Positions 1-9,256 are shown, counted from the first letter of the stretch. The stretch: 64,000 nt of DNA from Streptomyces sp. TN58 (GCF_001941845.1 NZ_CP018870.1:6982001-7046000), one strand, 5' to 3'. Numbers and translations are program-made. The notes: a model not told the origin generated them from the sequence alone.

Positions 1-1380
1 CCGGTCGTCAACATGCCCGACGGCAAGAACGAACCCCGTCCGGCCCCGTTCTTCTGCGCCGGCCACTCCTACCTGCCCAACGGCATGCTCGGCGTCTTCG
101 GCGGCAATCTCGGTGGCAACGGCGGCTCCGGCGCCAAACTGTCGCTGGTCTTCGACCCCTGGGCGGAGGAGTGGTACCTGAACGAGGACATGTCCGTCGG
201 CCGGTGGTACCCGACCGTGGTCACCGGAGCCGACGGGCGCCAGATCATCATGTCCGGGCAGTCGGAGCTCGGCTGGGGCACCCCCACACCCGTCGTCGAA
301 CGCTTCCCCGCCGCAGCACACCCGGTCCCCTTCGACAGGTGGGTCAAGCCGATCGGCTGGGGCGTGGACACACTCCGGACCGAGGCCCCGTTCAAGTGGG
401 ACTATCCGCACCTGTTCTCGCTGCGCGACGGAAAGATCTACGGCCTCGGCCGCTCGGTGGACCAGCAGTGGCTCTTCGACACCGCCGCCGACACCAGGAC
501 CGACCTGCCCGACCGCCCGGACGCCAACAAGGGCAAGCCCGGCCCGGACGGCGGTGAATGGCGGCGCAACTACGGCTCCGCGGTCCCCCTCCCGGCCGGC
601 TTCCGAGGCCCCGACTCCGTCCTGGTCCTCGGCGGCGACCGCAACGACCCCAACACCTACCGGCTGGCCGGCGGGAAGTGGAACACCGAGAAGCCGCGCG
701 CGTTCGGCCGCACCCAGGACGACACCCTGCTCCTGCCCAACGGCAACCTGCTCACCGTCAACGGCGCCTTCGACATCCGCGACTACGGCAACGGACCGTA
801 CAACCCCAACGCCGACCTCAAATACCGCCAGGTCGAACTGCGCGACGAGAACGGAGACTGGAAGCTCGGCCCCGCCCAGCGGCTGCCCCGCGGCTACCAC
901 TCCAACGCGCTGGTCCTTCCGGACGGCCGCGTCATGATCACCGGCGACGAGCTCCAGCAGCTCGCCAACGACCCCGACATCAACGACAACTACAACGGCA
1001 GCATCGAGATCTACGAGCCGGCCTACCTCCACCAGGGCAGCCGCCCCTCGCTCGGCCGAATCCTCAACCCCACCGTCGGCTACGACGAGAGGATCACGGT
1101 GCGCACCGACACGCCCAACGACGTCACCCGCGCCGTGCTGCTGGCCCCGACCACCGCGACCCACGCGATCAACACCAGCCAGCGCCATCTCGAACTGCGC
1201 GTCAAGAGCCGCCGCGACAACTTCCTGGAGCTCCAGGCCCCACCCAGCGCCGCCGCGGCCCCGCCCGGCTACTACATGCTCTTCCTCCTCAACGAGGAGG
1301 GCGCACCGAGCAACGCCGGCTGGGTCCAGCTCAACCCGTCCACAGCCACCACCGGAAAGGCCGTGAAAACCGGCGGCTGA
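1..1380 (+). CDS. glxA: GlxA-type copper radical oxidase, C-terminal part (5' end outside window)
   Basis: This is the 3' part of a galactose oxidase-like mononuclear copper radical oxidase; such enzymes oxidise alcohols or aldehydes to make H2O2. The frame is open from base 1, so the start lies upstream. Ligands of the family are visible: the Cys of FFCAGH (codon 55-57) that would form the thioether with the Tyr of GRWYP (208-210), the axial Tyr-His pair in RGYHSN (895-900), and the second copper His in ATHAINTSQR (1162-1164). The end is the DUF1929-like domain. Streptomyces GlxA is normally encoded next to the cellulose synthase-like cslA and acts at the hyphal tip in making an extracellular glycan; cslA would lie to the left. 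A perfect terminator follows. The family call is firm; the GlxA subgroup is inferred from the sequence style. Confidence 0.85.
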   Translation, partial: PVVNMPDGKNEPRPAPFFCAGHSYLPNGMLGVFGGNLGGNGGSGAKLSLVFDPWAEEWYLNEDMSVGRWYPTVVTGADGRQIIMSGQSELGWGTPTPVVERFPAAAHPVPFDRWVKPIGWGVDTLRTEAPFKWDYPHLFSLRDGKIYGLGRSVDQQWLFDTAADTRTDLPDRPDANKGKPGPDGGEWRRNYGSAVPLPAGFRGPDSVLVLGGDRNDPNTYRLAGGKWNTEKPRAFGRTQDDTLLLPNGNLLTVNGAFDIRDYGNGPYNPNADLKYRQVELRDENGDWKLGPAQRLPRGYHSNALVLPDGRVMITGDELQQLANDPDINDNYNGSIEIYEPAYLHQGSRPSLGRILNPTVGYDERITVRTDTPNDVTRAVLLAPTTATHAINTSQRHLELRVKSRRDNFLELQAPPSAAAAPPGYYMLFLLNEEGAPSNAGWVQLNPSTATTGKAVKTGG

Positions 1381-1423
1381 CGGTCGCAGCCCGGCCGTCC
1401 CCGCCGTCCCTGCCGGCGTCCGG

Positions 1424-1466
1424 GGCGGGTCCCTCACCAGCGCCAGATGAGGGACCCGCCTTTTTT
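1424..1466 (+). terminator. Rho-independent terminator after glxA
   Basis: A perfect 13-bp inverted repeat (1424-1436 with 1448-1460) with an 11-nt loop is followed at once by six T. This is an unusually classical intrinsic terminator for such GC-rich DNA and closes the glxA transcript. Confidence 0.9.
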
Positions 1467-1750
1467 CGCGGGCCCGGTTCGCCTCCGGGGCGCCATTTGC
1501 CGGCTCGTGAGGGCGTGCGTGCTCGTAAACGCTCGTACCTCGCGTTTCCTCCGCGCGCTCGCCCTCACTCCCCGGCGCGCCCCTTCGGCTCACTCGCCGC
1601 CTCTTGCCGGGGGCTCGGTTCACCTCCGGGGCGCCGGGTGCCGACTCGTGGGGCCGCGTGGAACGGCCTCCCGAGGTGCCGGACCTTCCGGGCTGGCCCA
1701 TCCTGCTCATGGGGCGACCTCAGCGGGCAGCAGCGTCCGCGGAAGGAGCC

Positions 1751-2695
1751 GTGACCGCAGCCGTGACCGTGTCCGCACCGCGCGACAAGCCGCCCCGCTT
1801 CACCGTGCCGGGCTGGATGCGCAGGTACACGCCTTTCCTGGGCCGGACCCTCGAACAGTTCGCCCGCGTCAACGTGCTGGACTGCGCCACCCGGCTGGCC
1901 GCGCAGGCGTTCCTCGGCGCGATCCCCGCCCTCTTCGTCATCGGGGCCCTCGCCCCCGACTGGCTGCGCGAACAGCTCATCTCCACGGTCAGCACGACCC
2001 TGGGCATCACGGGCCCCGCCCTGGACCAGATCCGTGCGGTGTACGCGGCGGGCGACACGGCGGCCGTCACGAGCACCGGCGTGGTCGGAGTCGTGGTGAC
2101 ACTGATGTCCGCCACCGCCTGCAGCCGCGCCCTGCAGAGGACGTGCGAGCGGTCCTGGCACCTGCCGAAGGCCGGGGCCCGGCTCGCGGCCTGGCGGTGG
2201 GTGGCCTGGCTGCTGGTCTGGCTGGCCGCCCTGCTGTTCCAGGGACCCCTGCAAGAGGCGTTCGGCATCGGCGGGGTCTTGGGCGCGGTCGTCTCGCTGG
2301 TCAGCGGCATCCTGCTGTGGTGGTGGACCCAGCACCTCCTGCTCGGCGGCCGCATCGCATGGCTGCCCCTGCTGCCCGGCGCCGTACTGGTCTCGGTCGG
2401 GGCCGGCCTGGTCAGCTGGGGCTCCCGGTTCTACATGCCCCGCGCCATGAACCACAGCCTCCAGCAGTTCGGCGGCCTCGGCCTGGTCTTCGTCATCCTG
2501 TCCTGGCTGATCACGTTCTTCGTCATCGTCACCATGGGCATCGCCCTGGGATACATCCTGGCGCACGAGCCCTGGACGGCACACCGGTTGCACACCCCGG
2601 ACGACCCGCCGGAGCCCGCCACCCCCGCACCCGCCTCCACCCCCGCACCCGCCTCACCCGATCCGGGTGACCCAAGTGGTGATCACGACCGATGA
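1751..2695 (+). CDS. YihY/BrkB family integral membrane protein
   Basis: A 314-residue multi-spanning membrane protein of the YihY/virulence factor BrkB family, whose biochemical role is not settled. After a cytoplasmic start it has the conserved FARVNVLD..TRLAAQAFLGAIPALFVIG stretch, then hydrophobic segments around GVVGVVVTLMSA, WVAWLLVWLAALLF, GAVVSLVSGILLWWW, LPLLPGAVLVSVGAGL and LVFVILSWLITFFVIV, and a Pro/Ala/Thr-rich cytoplasmic tail. The start is GTG 1751, chosen because a GGAAGGAG ribosome site lies 5 nt upstream; an ATG at 1604 is in frame but lacks one. The next gene starts 8 bases after the stop, so the two may be co-transcribed. Confidence 0.8.
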   Translation: MTAAVTVSAPRDKPPRFTVPGWMRRYTPFLGRTLEQFARVNVLDCATRLAAQAFLGAIPALFVIGALAPDWLREQLISTVSTTLGITGPALDQIRAVYAAGDTAAVTSTGVVGVVVTLMSATACSRALQRTCERSWHLPKAGARLAAWRWVAWLLVWLAALLFQGPLQEAFGIGGVLGAVVSLVSGILLWWWTQHLLLGGRIAWLPLLPGAVLVSVGAGLVSWGSRFYMPRAMNHSLQQFGGLGLVFVILSWLITFFVIVTMGIALGYILAHEPWTAHRLHTPDDPPEPATPAPASTPAPASPDPGDPSGDHDR

Positions 2696-2703
2696 CGGAT
2701 TGA

Positions 2704-5385
2704 GTGGAGGCCGTGGCCCGACCACAGTGCGACCCGATGCTCACGGCCAGGTTCACCGCACCGGCCGTGCCGAAGACCCTAGTCCACCGACCCGAGCTGC
2801 TCAGACGCCTGACGGCCGGGGTACAGGGCCCGCTCACCCTGATCAACGGCCCCGCCGGCTCCGGCAAGACCGTGCTCACCGCCCACTGGGCGGCGTCCGG
2901 CGGGCGCGCGCCACGGACCCCCTTGTGGCTGACCGTCGAGCCCGACGACGCCCCCGGCGTCTTCTGGGCCTACGTCCTGGAGGCCCTGCACCGGGGCGGG
3001 GTCGAACTGCCCGCCACCGTGGGCAGGCCCAGCCGCGCGGAAGGAGTGACCCAGTCGTTCCTGGTCCGCCTGGCGGCGGGCCTGGCCGAGTCCCCGCAGC
3101 CCGTCGTCCTCGTGCTCGACCAGTTCGACACGGCCCAGCCGCCCGCCATGACCGAGGGACTGGACTTCGTCCTCCGGCACGCCGCAGGAGGGCTGCGCAT
3201 CGTACTCACCAGCCGGACGGACTCCCTGCTCCCCCTGCACCGCTACCGGGCGGCCGGCGAGATCGCGGAGATCCGGCAGGCCGACCTCCGGTTCACCCAG
3301 GCGGACGCCGCCGCCCTGCTGGGAGAACACCGGCTGGACATCTCGCCGGAAGGCATCCGGCTGCTGATGCGGCGGACCGAGGGATGGGCGGCAGGGGTGC
3401 GGCTGTGCGCCCTCGCGATGCAGCGCAGTCCCGACCCCGAGGCCTTCGTCCGCCAGTTCGCGGCCGACCGCACCACGATCGCCGACTACCTGCTCAAAGA
3501 GGTACTCGACGCACAGCCGCCGGACACCCAGGACCTGCTGCTGCGCGTCTGCGTCACCGACCGCGTCCACCCCGACCTCGCCGACGCGCTCACCGGCCGC
3601 GACGACGCCGCCCGGACACTCGCCGGGCTCGCCCGCGACAACGCCTTCCTGGAACAGGTCGACGCCTCGGACTGGTACCGGCTGCACCCCCTGTTCGCCG
3701 AGGTCCTGCGCGCACACCTGCGCCAGCGCCACCCCGGGCTGGAGCAGCAGCTGCACGGGCGGGCGGCGCGCTGGCTCGCCGGGACGGGCCGGCTCACCGA
3801 AGCCGTGGCCCAGGGGGCCGCCGCCGGTGACTGGCAGTTCGCCGCGGGTCACCTCGTCGACGACCTCGCGATCGGCCGGCTGTTCACCGGCCTGGAGGCC
3901 GAGCAGCTGAACAGGGCCCTCGCTCCGCTGCCGGCCGAGGAGCCGGGCGCGGCGCCGGCGCTGGTCGCCGCGGCCGCCCGGCTCGCCGTACAGGACCTCC
4001 CCGGATACGAGGACGCGGTGCGCCGCGCGGACTCCCGCCTGACCCCGGGCTCCGGCGCGGCCGCCCGGTACGGCCGGGCCTTCCTCGGGGTGCTCGCCGG
4101 GCGTACGGCCGGCGACCCGGCGGCCACCGAACGAGCCGCGGCCGACGCCGAACGCGTGCTCGGCGAGCTTCCGCCGCCGCGGGTCGCCGCGCACCCCGAG
4201 GCACGCGCCCTGATGCTGGCGGCCCTGGGCGCGGTACGGCTCGGCGCCGGACGGCTCGACGCCGCGGAGAGCGCCCTCACGGCGGCCGTCGCGGCGTGCG
4301 CAGCGCCCTGCGGGCCGGGTACGGGCCCCACGGCCGACGCGGGCACCGGCCCGGGCACCGACCCGGCCACGCAGTACCCGCTCTGCGACGCGCTCGGCTC
4401 GCTGGCCCTCGTCGAGTTGATGCAGGGCCGGCTGCGGCGGGCCGCCGAGCACGCCCGCGCATCCCTCGACGTCGCCGAGCAGTCGGCGCTCCCGCCGGGC
4501 CGCCGGTCCGGCGCCGGCCACCTCGTGCTGGCGGGCGTCGCGGCCGAACACGGCGACCTGCCGACCGCCCGCGCCCACCTGGAGCTGGCCACGGAGATCA
4601 CGGCCGCGGCCACCGGTTCCCGCCCCGACTCCGCGGCCGTGGTCCTGGCCGCCGTCATCGCTGCCAGGATCGCGGCGTACGAGGGCGACGGTGACGCCGC
4701 GCTCGCCGTACTCACCCGCCTGCGCACGGCGGCCACAGCCGGGGCTGCGTCCGTTTCCGCGTGGGCGGTGGTCGAACTCGCCGTCGCCGAAGCGGCCGCA
4801 CACCTGGCGCGCGGAGACGCCCCCGCGGCCCTCCGGGCACTCGACGAGGCCCCCTCCGGGCGGCCCGAGCACACCCTGGCCCGAGCCCGCGCCCTCCTGG
4901 CGGCCGGCCGTACCGGGCCCGCCGCGCGGGAGCTGGCCGGCCTGCCCGCGGACAAGGACCTCGCGGCCCCGGCCCGGCTGGCGGCGTTCCTGCTCAGGGC
5001 GGATCTCGCCGCAGCACAGGGCGACATCGCGGAGGCCCGGCGGAGGCGGGCCGAGGCCGCCGACCTCGCCCGGCCGGAGGGACTGCGCCTGCCGTTCGCC
5101 GAAGGCGGGCCCCGCGCGGCTCGGACCCCACGGGACGCCCAGCGGCCGGGCCCGCGCCCCGGCCGCCCGGCCGAGGGACCGCCGCCCGTGGTGGAGCCGC
5201 TCAGCGCGAGGGAGACCGAGGTGCTGCGCCAGGCCGCGCGGATGCTGTCCACCGAGGAGATCGCGGCCGAGCTGTACGTGTCGGCGAACACGGTCAAGAC
5301 CCACCTGAAGAGCATCTACCGCAAGCTCGGCGTCGCACGCCGCAGCGACGCCGTCCACCGGGCTCAGGACCTCGGCCTGCTGTGA
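2704..5385 (+). CDS. Large LuxR-type (MalT/LAL-like) ATP-binding transcriptional regulator
   Basis: An 893-residue regulator of the MalT/LAL class. It has an N-terminal STAND-like ATPase with Walker A GPAGSGKT (residues 49-56) and a Walker B-like VVLVLDQFD near 140, a long helical repeat-rich middle (TPR-like, Ala/Arg-rich), and a C-terminal LuxR helix-turn-helix from about residue 830 (LSARETEVLRQAARML ... NTVKTHLKSIYRKLGV). Such proteins bind DNA after sensing a ligand with the ATPase/repeat part. GTG 2704 follows the brkB-like stop by 8 bases; GTG 2713 (two bases after a GGAGG) and ATG 2737 are alternatives. The ligand is unknown, and the neighbours (membrane proteins, small proteins) do not point to a pathway. 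Confidence 0.85.
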   Translation: MEAVARPQCDPMLTARFTAPAVPKTLVHRPELLRRLTAGVQGPLTLINGPAGSGKTVLTAHWAASGGRAPRTPLWLTVEPDDAPGVFWAYVLEALHRGGVELPATVGRPSRAEGVTQSFLVRLAAGLAESPQPVVLVLDQFDTAQPPAMTEGLDFVLRHAAGGLRIVLTSRTDSLLPLHRYRAAGEIAEIRQADLRFTQADAAALLGEHRLDISPEGIRLLMRRTEGWAAGVRLCALAMQRSPDPEAFVRQFAADRTTIADYLLKEVLDAQPPDTQDLLLRVCVTDRVHPDLADALTGRDDAARTLAGLARDNAFLEQVDASDWYRLHPLFAEVLRAHLRQRHPGLEQQLHGRAARWLAGTGRLTEAVAQGAAAGDWQFAAGHLVDDLAIGRLFTGLEAEQLNRALAPLPAEEPGAAPALVAAAARLAVQDLPGYEDAVRRADSRLTPGSGAAARYGRAFLGVLAGRTAGDPAATERAAADAERVLGELPPPRVAAHPEARALMLAALGAVRLGAGRLDAAESALTAAVAACAAPCGPGTGPTADAGTGPGTDPATQYPLCDALGSLALVELMQGRLRRAAEHARASLDVAEQSALPPGRRSGAGHLVLAGVAAEHGDLPTARAHLELATEITAAATGSRPDSAAVVLAAVIAARIAAYEGDGDAALAVLTRLRTAATAGAASVSAWAVVELAVAEAAAHLARGDAPAALRALDEAPSGRPEHTLARARALLAAGRTGPAARELAGLPADKDLAAPARLAAFLLRADLAAAQGDIAEARRRRAEAADLARPEGLRLPFAEGGPRAARTPRDAQRPGPRPGRPAEGPPPVVEPLSARETEVLRQAARMLSTEEIAAELYVSANTVKTHLKSIYRKLGVARRSDAVHRAQDLGLL

Positions 5386-5512
5386 GACCCGCGGCGGCGC
5401 GGTCGCCCGTGGCGGGCGATGCCAGGACGCGCGGCGCGGGCCGACGATGGCAGGGCACCACCAGCACGAACACCAAGCAGCACCAGCAGCAGAAGTCTTC
5501 CTTCGGAGAGAA

Positions 5513-5722
5513 GTGAGTGCTCTCATGCGCTACGAGTTCCGCATCTCGGGCGTCGTGCCGGACACACTCGCCGCGAACTTTCCCGAGCTCGACCGCATTG
5601 CGGTCCGGGAGCAGACGCTCCTCCTCGGCATCGTGGCGGACGAGGCACACCTGTACGGGCTCCTCACACGCTTCCAGTCCCTGGGCCTGCGGGTGCTCGA
5701 AATGCGCCAGGTGCCCGCCTGA
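5513..5722 (+). CDS. Small conserved protein of unknown function (69 aa)
   Basis: A 69-residue protein with the core RYEFRISGVVPDTLAANF, then a regular alternation of strands and helices (LLLGIVADEAHLYGLLTRFQSLGLRVLEM) that suggests a small alpha/beta (ferredoxin-like or ACT-like) fold. GTG 5513 is preferred because GGAGAG (5505-5510) is well spaced for it; ATG 5525 is 14 bases from that site. It follows the LuxR-type regulator in the same direction and precedes a DUF7144-type membrane protein. I do not know its function. The fold is an inference from hydrophobic patterning only. Confidence 0.7.
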   Translation: MSALMRYEFRISGVVPDTLAANFPELDRIAVREQTLLLGIVADEAHLYGLLTRFQSLGLRVLEMRQVPA

Positions 5723-5845
5723 CGCCGCACCGCCCGCCACCGACCCGGAAGGGAGGACCACCCGCTTCGGGTGATCACGAGAAGCCGTCGGCCGGACGAC
5801 ACTGCGATGGTCCGGCGCGGTACCGCCAACTGTGAGGTGAGATCG

Positions 5846-6304
5846 ATGGGCCAGTCGACACCGACCGGGGGAAATTGGAACACCGGCCCCGCGCCGGGCA
5901 CCACACCGCTGTCCGGCGGTGGGGACGGAACCGGAGCGGCGGTGGGCACGTTCTTCGCCGCGGTCCTCCTCGTCGTGACCGGATGCCTGGCGATCTTCCA
6001 GGGCATCGCGGCCATCGCCGAGGACGACGTGTACGCACGCCTCGGCAGCTACGTCTTCGAATTCGACCTGACGGCGTGGGGGTGGATCCACCTCATCGTC
6101 GGACTCGTCGTCGTCCTGACCGGAGTGGGCCTGTTCCTCGGCTCCAATGTCGCCAGGGGAGCGGGCATCGCCCTCGCCGGCCTCAGCATCATCGTCAACT
6201 TCCTGTGGCTGCCGTACCAGCCGTGGTGGTCGATCATCATCATCGCGATCGACGTGTTCATCATCTGGGCCCTCTGTACGAGTTGGTCGCAGAAGCCCGT
6301 GTGA
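5846..6304 (+). CDS. DUF7144-type four-helix membrane protein
   Basis: A 152-residue membrane protein. After about 30 Gly/Thr/Pro-rich residues it has four hydrophobic segments (TFFAAVLLVVTGCLAIF, WGWIHLIVGLVVVLTGVGLF, GAGIALAGLSIIVNFLWL, WWSIIIIAIDVFIIWALC) separated by short loops, with the LGSYVFEFDLTAWGWIH signature common to this actinobacterial family. Function is unknown. ATG 5846 has an upstream GAGGTGAG. A 17-bp stem hairpin follows 18 bases after the stop and should end the transcript. Confidence 0.75.
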   Translation: MGQSTPTGGNWNTGPAPGTTPLSGGGDGTGAAVGTFFAAVLLVVTGCLAIFQGIAAIAEDDVYARLGSYVFEFDLTAWGWIHLIVGLVVVLTGVGLFLGSNVARGAGIALAGLSIIVNFLWLPYQPWWSIIIIAIDVFIIWALCTSWSQKPV

Positions 6305-6637
6305 GGCGACGCGGTGGGGCAGGCGGCACCCGGTCCGATCCGCTCGGACCGGGTGCCGCCACGCGCGCCGTCCCGGCGGCCGGCGAGGACGACCCGTCGC
6401 CGGCTGCCGCACGCGCACGCGGCAGCCGGCGACATGGCCGGCCGCCCGCTCGAACAACAGGGCCTCGAACCGACTGCCGCGCGGATACCTCCAAACGGCG
6501 CCGCGGGGACACCTCTTCGGGCGAACGGGGCCTTCCGGACTTCGGCCGGCGGTGGTCGGCTGCCGAAGAAGGAGGGGCGGCCCCCCTCGGGGCCGTGCGG
6601 TGCTCCGGCACCGCACTGCACGACAAGGAGATTCCAC
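6305..6637. other. Intergenic region upstream of the first chaplin
   Basis: About 330 bases with no convincing gene on either strand. It holds the 17-bp terminator at 6322-6360 and presumably the chaplin promoter. A short perfect 8-bp hairpin (6596-6603 with 6608-6615) lies just before the chaplin ribosome site AAGGAG (6625-6630). The open frame running through it in the chaplin's phase has no coding character. Confidence 0.5.
6322..6360 (+). terminator. Hairpin terminator after the DUF7144-type gene
   Basis: A perfect 17-bp inverted repeat (6322-6338 with 6344-6360) and 5-nt loop, without a U-tract. Strong stem-only terminators of this kind are usual in Streptomyces. Confidence 0.75.
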
Positions 6638-6877
6638 GTGTCGCGTGTTTGGAAGAGTGCGGGCGTCGCCCTGGTGCTGGGCCTGGCGGTCATCGGCGGT
6701 GCGTCCTCGGCCTCCGCGGACTCCGTCGCGGAGGGCATCGCCGTCGGCTCGCCGGGCGTGCTCTCGGGCAACGTCGTCCAGATCCCGATCCACATTCCGG
6801 TCAACGTCTGCGGGAACAGCATCAACCTGGTCGGCGCGCTCAACCCCGCCGCCGGCAACACCTGCGTCAACGTCTGA
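6638..6877 (+). CDS. Short chaplin (secreted hydrophobic surface protein)
   Basis: A 79-residue secreted protein: a signal peptide (RVWKSAGVALVLGLAVIGGASSASA) followed by one chaplin domain (EGIAVGSPGVLSGNVVQIP, then HIPVNVCGNSINLVGALNP and GNTCVNV). The two Cys of the domain are present and would form the disulphide. Chaplins assemble into amyloid-like films that coat aerial hyphae and lower surface tension. It lacks the LAxTG anchor of long chaplins, so it is a short, freely secreted type. GTG 6638 lies 7 bases after AAGGAG. A 14-bp hairpin terminator follows. A related gene is at 55929-56216. Confidence 0.92.
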   Translation: MSRVWKSAGVALVLGLAVIGGASSASADSVAEGIAVGSPGVLSGNVVQIPIHIPVNVCGNSINLVGALNPAAGNTCVNV

Positions 6878-6892
6878 GCGACGTAGCACCGA

Positions 6893-6925
6893 GCCCGTCC
6901 CGGCCGCACCCCGGCCGGGACGGGC
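6893..6925 (+). terminator. Hairpin terminator after the chaplin
   Basis: A perfect 14-bp inverted repeat (6893-6906 with 6912-6925) with a 5-nt loop, 15 bases after the chaplin stop codon. Confidence 0.75.
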
Positions 6926-7030
6926 CGTACGTGTTTCCGGGGACCGGGAGCACTGCCGGCCGCGGACCCCCGTACGGCGCCGGGTGCTCCGCGTGCGAGG
7001 CTTGGCCGGTACCCGGAAGGAGATCAGCCG

Positions 7031-7678
7031 ATGCACACGCCGAGCCGGCCCGAAGACCTCGACCACCCCGAGCAGTTGTGGACCAGAGCCGTGATCATGG
7101 CCATGGTTGACGCCGCATGCTCCACCGGCACGGAGTTCGCCCTCGACGAGGACGGGCTGTGGTGCCACGCCACCGGCGCCGGCGGCTGGTGGCGTCTGAG
7201 CGTGTTCGAGGGGGGACGCGCCGTCTTCTGCGGCCAGGACCCCGACGGAAGCCACACCCACGTGAACGGCGAGCAGATCGACTTCCTCGCGGGCGGGCCC
7301 GACTGGCTGCCCTGGGACCTCCTCCGCGACGACGCCGACGGCAACCTCTTCGGCTTCGTCTACTGGTGGGAGAACGGCGCCTGGCACCGCATCCCCTACC
7401 CGGAGGAGGTACACGAGGACGGGCTGGACGGAGCCGCGCCCTGGGTCGGCTCGCACGAGGAGTTCCTCGCACTCACGGCCTCCTCCTTCGACGCCCCCCA
7501 CGTGCAGGAGAGGGCCCTCACCGAGGCCGTCGACCGGTTCGCGGCGCTCGCCCGGGACGGCAAGGCCGACGCCGACGCCGTGACGGCCCTGCTGACCGCA
7601 CCCGGTACGGAGGGCCGCCCCACGCCACGCCTCGACGTGGCGCTCGACATCGCCGGCCGCGCGGGCATCCTGGCGTGA
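7031..7678 (+). CDS. Conserved hypothetical protein (215 aa, Trp/acid-rich)
   Basis: A 215-residue soluble acidic protein I cannot place. The first 135 residues are rich in Trp, Asp and Gly (GGWWRLSVFEGGRAVFCGQDPDG, GGPDWLPWDLL, FGFVYWWENGAWHRIPYPEE), resembling a beta-rich domain of the kind found in proteins that respond to cell or metabolite state. The last 80 residues are helical. No signal peptide or membrane segment. ATG 7031 follows GAAGGAGATC at good spacing. It stands alone, convergent with the chitinase gene 27 bases away. Confidence 0.7.
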   Translation: MHTPSRPEDLDHPEQLWTRAVIMAMVDAACSTGTEFALDEDGLWCHATGAGGWWRLSVFEGGRAVFCGQDPDGSHTHVNGEQIDFLAGGPDWLPWDLLRDDADGNLFGFVYWWENGAWHRIPYPEEVHEDGLDGAAPWVGSHEEFLALTASSFDAPHVQERALTEAVDRFAALARDGKADADAVTALLTAPGTEGRPTPRLDVALDIAGRAGILA

Positions 7679-7705
7679 CCCGGCCGAAGCCGGCCAGGGC
7701 GTCCG

Positions 7706-9202
7706 CTACTTGAGGGCGGCGAACGCCCTGGTGAAGGCCAGCGGCTGCTGGAGGATCGAACTGCACGTGGCGTCCGCGTGGTTGACGGCCCCGGCGGCGC
7801 ACTGCTTGTCACGCGTCGAGGACCACATCGCCAGCCTGCCGATCCCCTTCGCCGCCGCGAACTCCACGAGCTGCGTGGCGTCCGCGACGGTGAAGACCTC
7901 GCTGACCACGTCGTTGACACCGATCATCGGCGTGACGGCGACGGCCTTCCAGGCCGCCGCGTCGGAGAGCCCGAGCACCCCCTTGATCTGGGCCTGCGTG
8001 GCCGTCGCGGCCTGGATCGCGTACTGCCCCATGTCCCCGCTGTACGCCGGGCCGTAGTCCATCGCCATGATGTTGACGGCGTCGACGCGTACGCCGTTGC
8101 TGCGGGCGTCGGCCAGCAGTGCCACACCGGGCTGGGTCAGGCCCTCGGGCATCACGGGCAGGGTGAAGGCCACGTCCAGACCGGGGTGGGACTTCTGGAG
8201 CCTGGCGATGGCCTGCGCGCGACGCGTGTTCGCGGCGGTGTCCGGCAGGGCCGCGCCCTCGATGTCGAAGTCGACCTTGGTGAGCTTGTAGTGGTCGACC
8301 ACCTTGCCGTAGGCGGCGGCCAGGTCGTCCACGGTGGCGCAATTCAAGGCCAGTTCGTGCCCGGCGGCCCCGCCGAAGGACACGCGGACGTCGCCGCCCT
8401 TGGCGCGCAGCGCGCCGATCTGTGCGGCGACCCTGTCGTTCGCGAGGTCGGTGACGCCGCCCCACAGCGGTGCGCAGCCGCCGCCGGAGGTGATGAAGGC
8501 CAGGTGGAACTCCTTCACACCGGTCTGGGCCGCGGTGTCGAGCAGGTCGTACGCGGGATACAGCGAGGTGTCCACGTACGGGGCGAAGCGCGCGCCACCA
8601 CCCGTGGGGGCGGGCGCGGTGGCCGTGGGGGAGGGGGTGGCCGTCCGGGTGGGTGCGGCGGAGGTGGCCGACGCCGTCGGGGCCGTGGTCGGCGCGGTGG
8701 TCGGCGCCGCGGTGGCGGTGGGACGGGCGGTGGGGCGCCCGCTCGGCTGGGCCGTCGCGCCCTGGTCGACGGAGCACTTCATGCCGTTGATGCGGCAGCC
8801 CGTGGGGTCGCCGGGGGCGCCGGAACCGCCGGCCACGAAGCCCACGGTGACGGAGGCACCGGCCGCCAACTGCCCGTTCCAGCCGGCGGGCTTCACGGTG
8901 ACACGCCGCCCGTCGACGGTGTGGGTGCCGTTCCAGAGCGAGTCGATCTTCGTGCCCGCCGGCAGGTCGAACTCCAGCGTCCAGCCCGACTGCGCCTGGC
9001 CGGTGCTGTTGGTGATGACGTACTGGCCGGTGTAACCACCGCTCCAGGAGCTGGACTTCGTGAACACGGCGCCGACGGCACCCGCCTGCGCGGTCCCGGT
9101 GAGCGCGAAGGCCGCGCCGCCGATCACCGCCGCCGCCACGATCGCGCCCGTGACCCTCGCCGTACGACTCGCCCTGCGCCGGTGACCGACTGTGCTGCCC
9201 AT
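7706..9202 (-). CDS. Secreted chitinase-like GH18 enzyme with N-terminal CBM2
   Basis: A 498-residue secreted enzyme. Order: signal peptide (to about residue 40), a CBM2-type carbohydrate-binding module (FTKSSSWSGGYTGQYVITN ... SGWTLEFDLPAG ... WNGTHTVDGRRVTVKPAGWN) to about 145, a Thr/Pro/Ala-rich linker, and a GH18 catalytic domain to the end. The GH18 catalytic signature is seen as KVDFDIEGA, with the terminal Glu as the acid. It should bind and cut chitin outside the cell. ATG 9202 is preferred (AGGCAGG upstream); a longer in-frame start at 9274 would place a non-signal-like stretch in front. A 13-bp inverted repeat lies 55-90 bases upstream and may be its operator. Confidence 0.9.
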   Translation of the reverse strand: MGSTVGHRRRASRTARVTGAIVAAAVIGGAAFALTGTAQAGAVGAVFTKSSSWSGGYTGQYVITNSTGQAQSGWTLEFDLPAGTKIDSLWNGTHTVDGRRVTVKPAGWNGQLAAGASVTVGFVAGGSGAPGDPTGCRINGMKCSVDQGATAQPSGRPTARPTATAAPTTAPTTAPTASATSAAPTRTATPSPTATAPAPTGGGARFAPYVDTSLYPAYDLLDTAAQTGVKEFHLAFITSGGGCAPLWGGVTDLANDRVAAQIGALRAKGGDVRVSFGGAAGHELALNCATVDDLAAAYGKVVDHYKLTKVDFDIEGAALPDTAANTRRAQAIARLQKSHPGLDVAFTLPVMPEGLTQPGVALLADARSNGVRVDAVNIMAMDYGPAYSGDMGQYAIQAATATQAQIKGVLGLSDAAAWKAVAVTPMIGVNDVVSEVFTVADATQLVEFAAAKGIGRLAMWSSTRDKQCAAGAVNHADATCSSILQQPLAFTRAFAALK

Positions 9203-9256
9203 CGCGTGCCTGCCTCTGTGTGTTACTGGGGAGTTGGGGTTGCGGCAGCACGCTAG

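Noticed and set aside
2779..5526. A 915-codon minus-strand open frame opposite the LuxR-type regulator
   Set aside because: Low-complexity Gly/Arg protein with no motif, exactly antisense to a gene with clear Walker A and HTH motifs.
6314..6637. An N-terminal extension of the first chaplin
   Set aside because: The open frame upstream has no coding character, contains a terminator hairpin, and the signal peptide begins at GTG 6638 with a good ribosome site.
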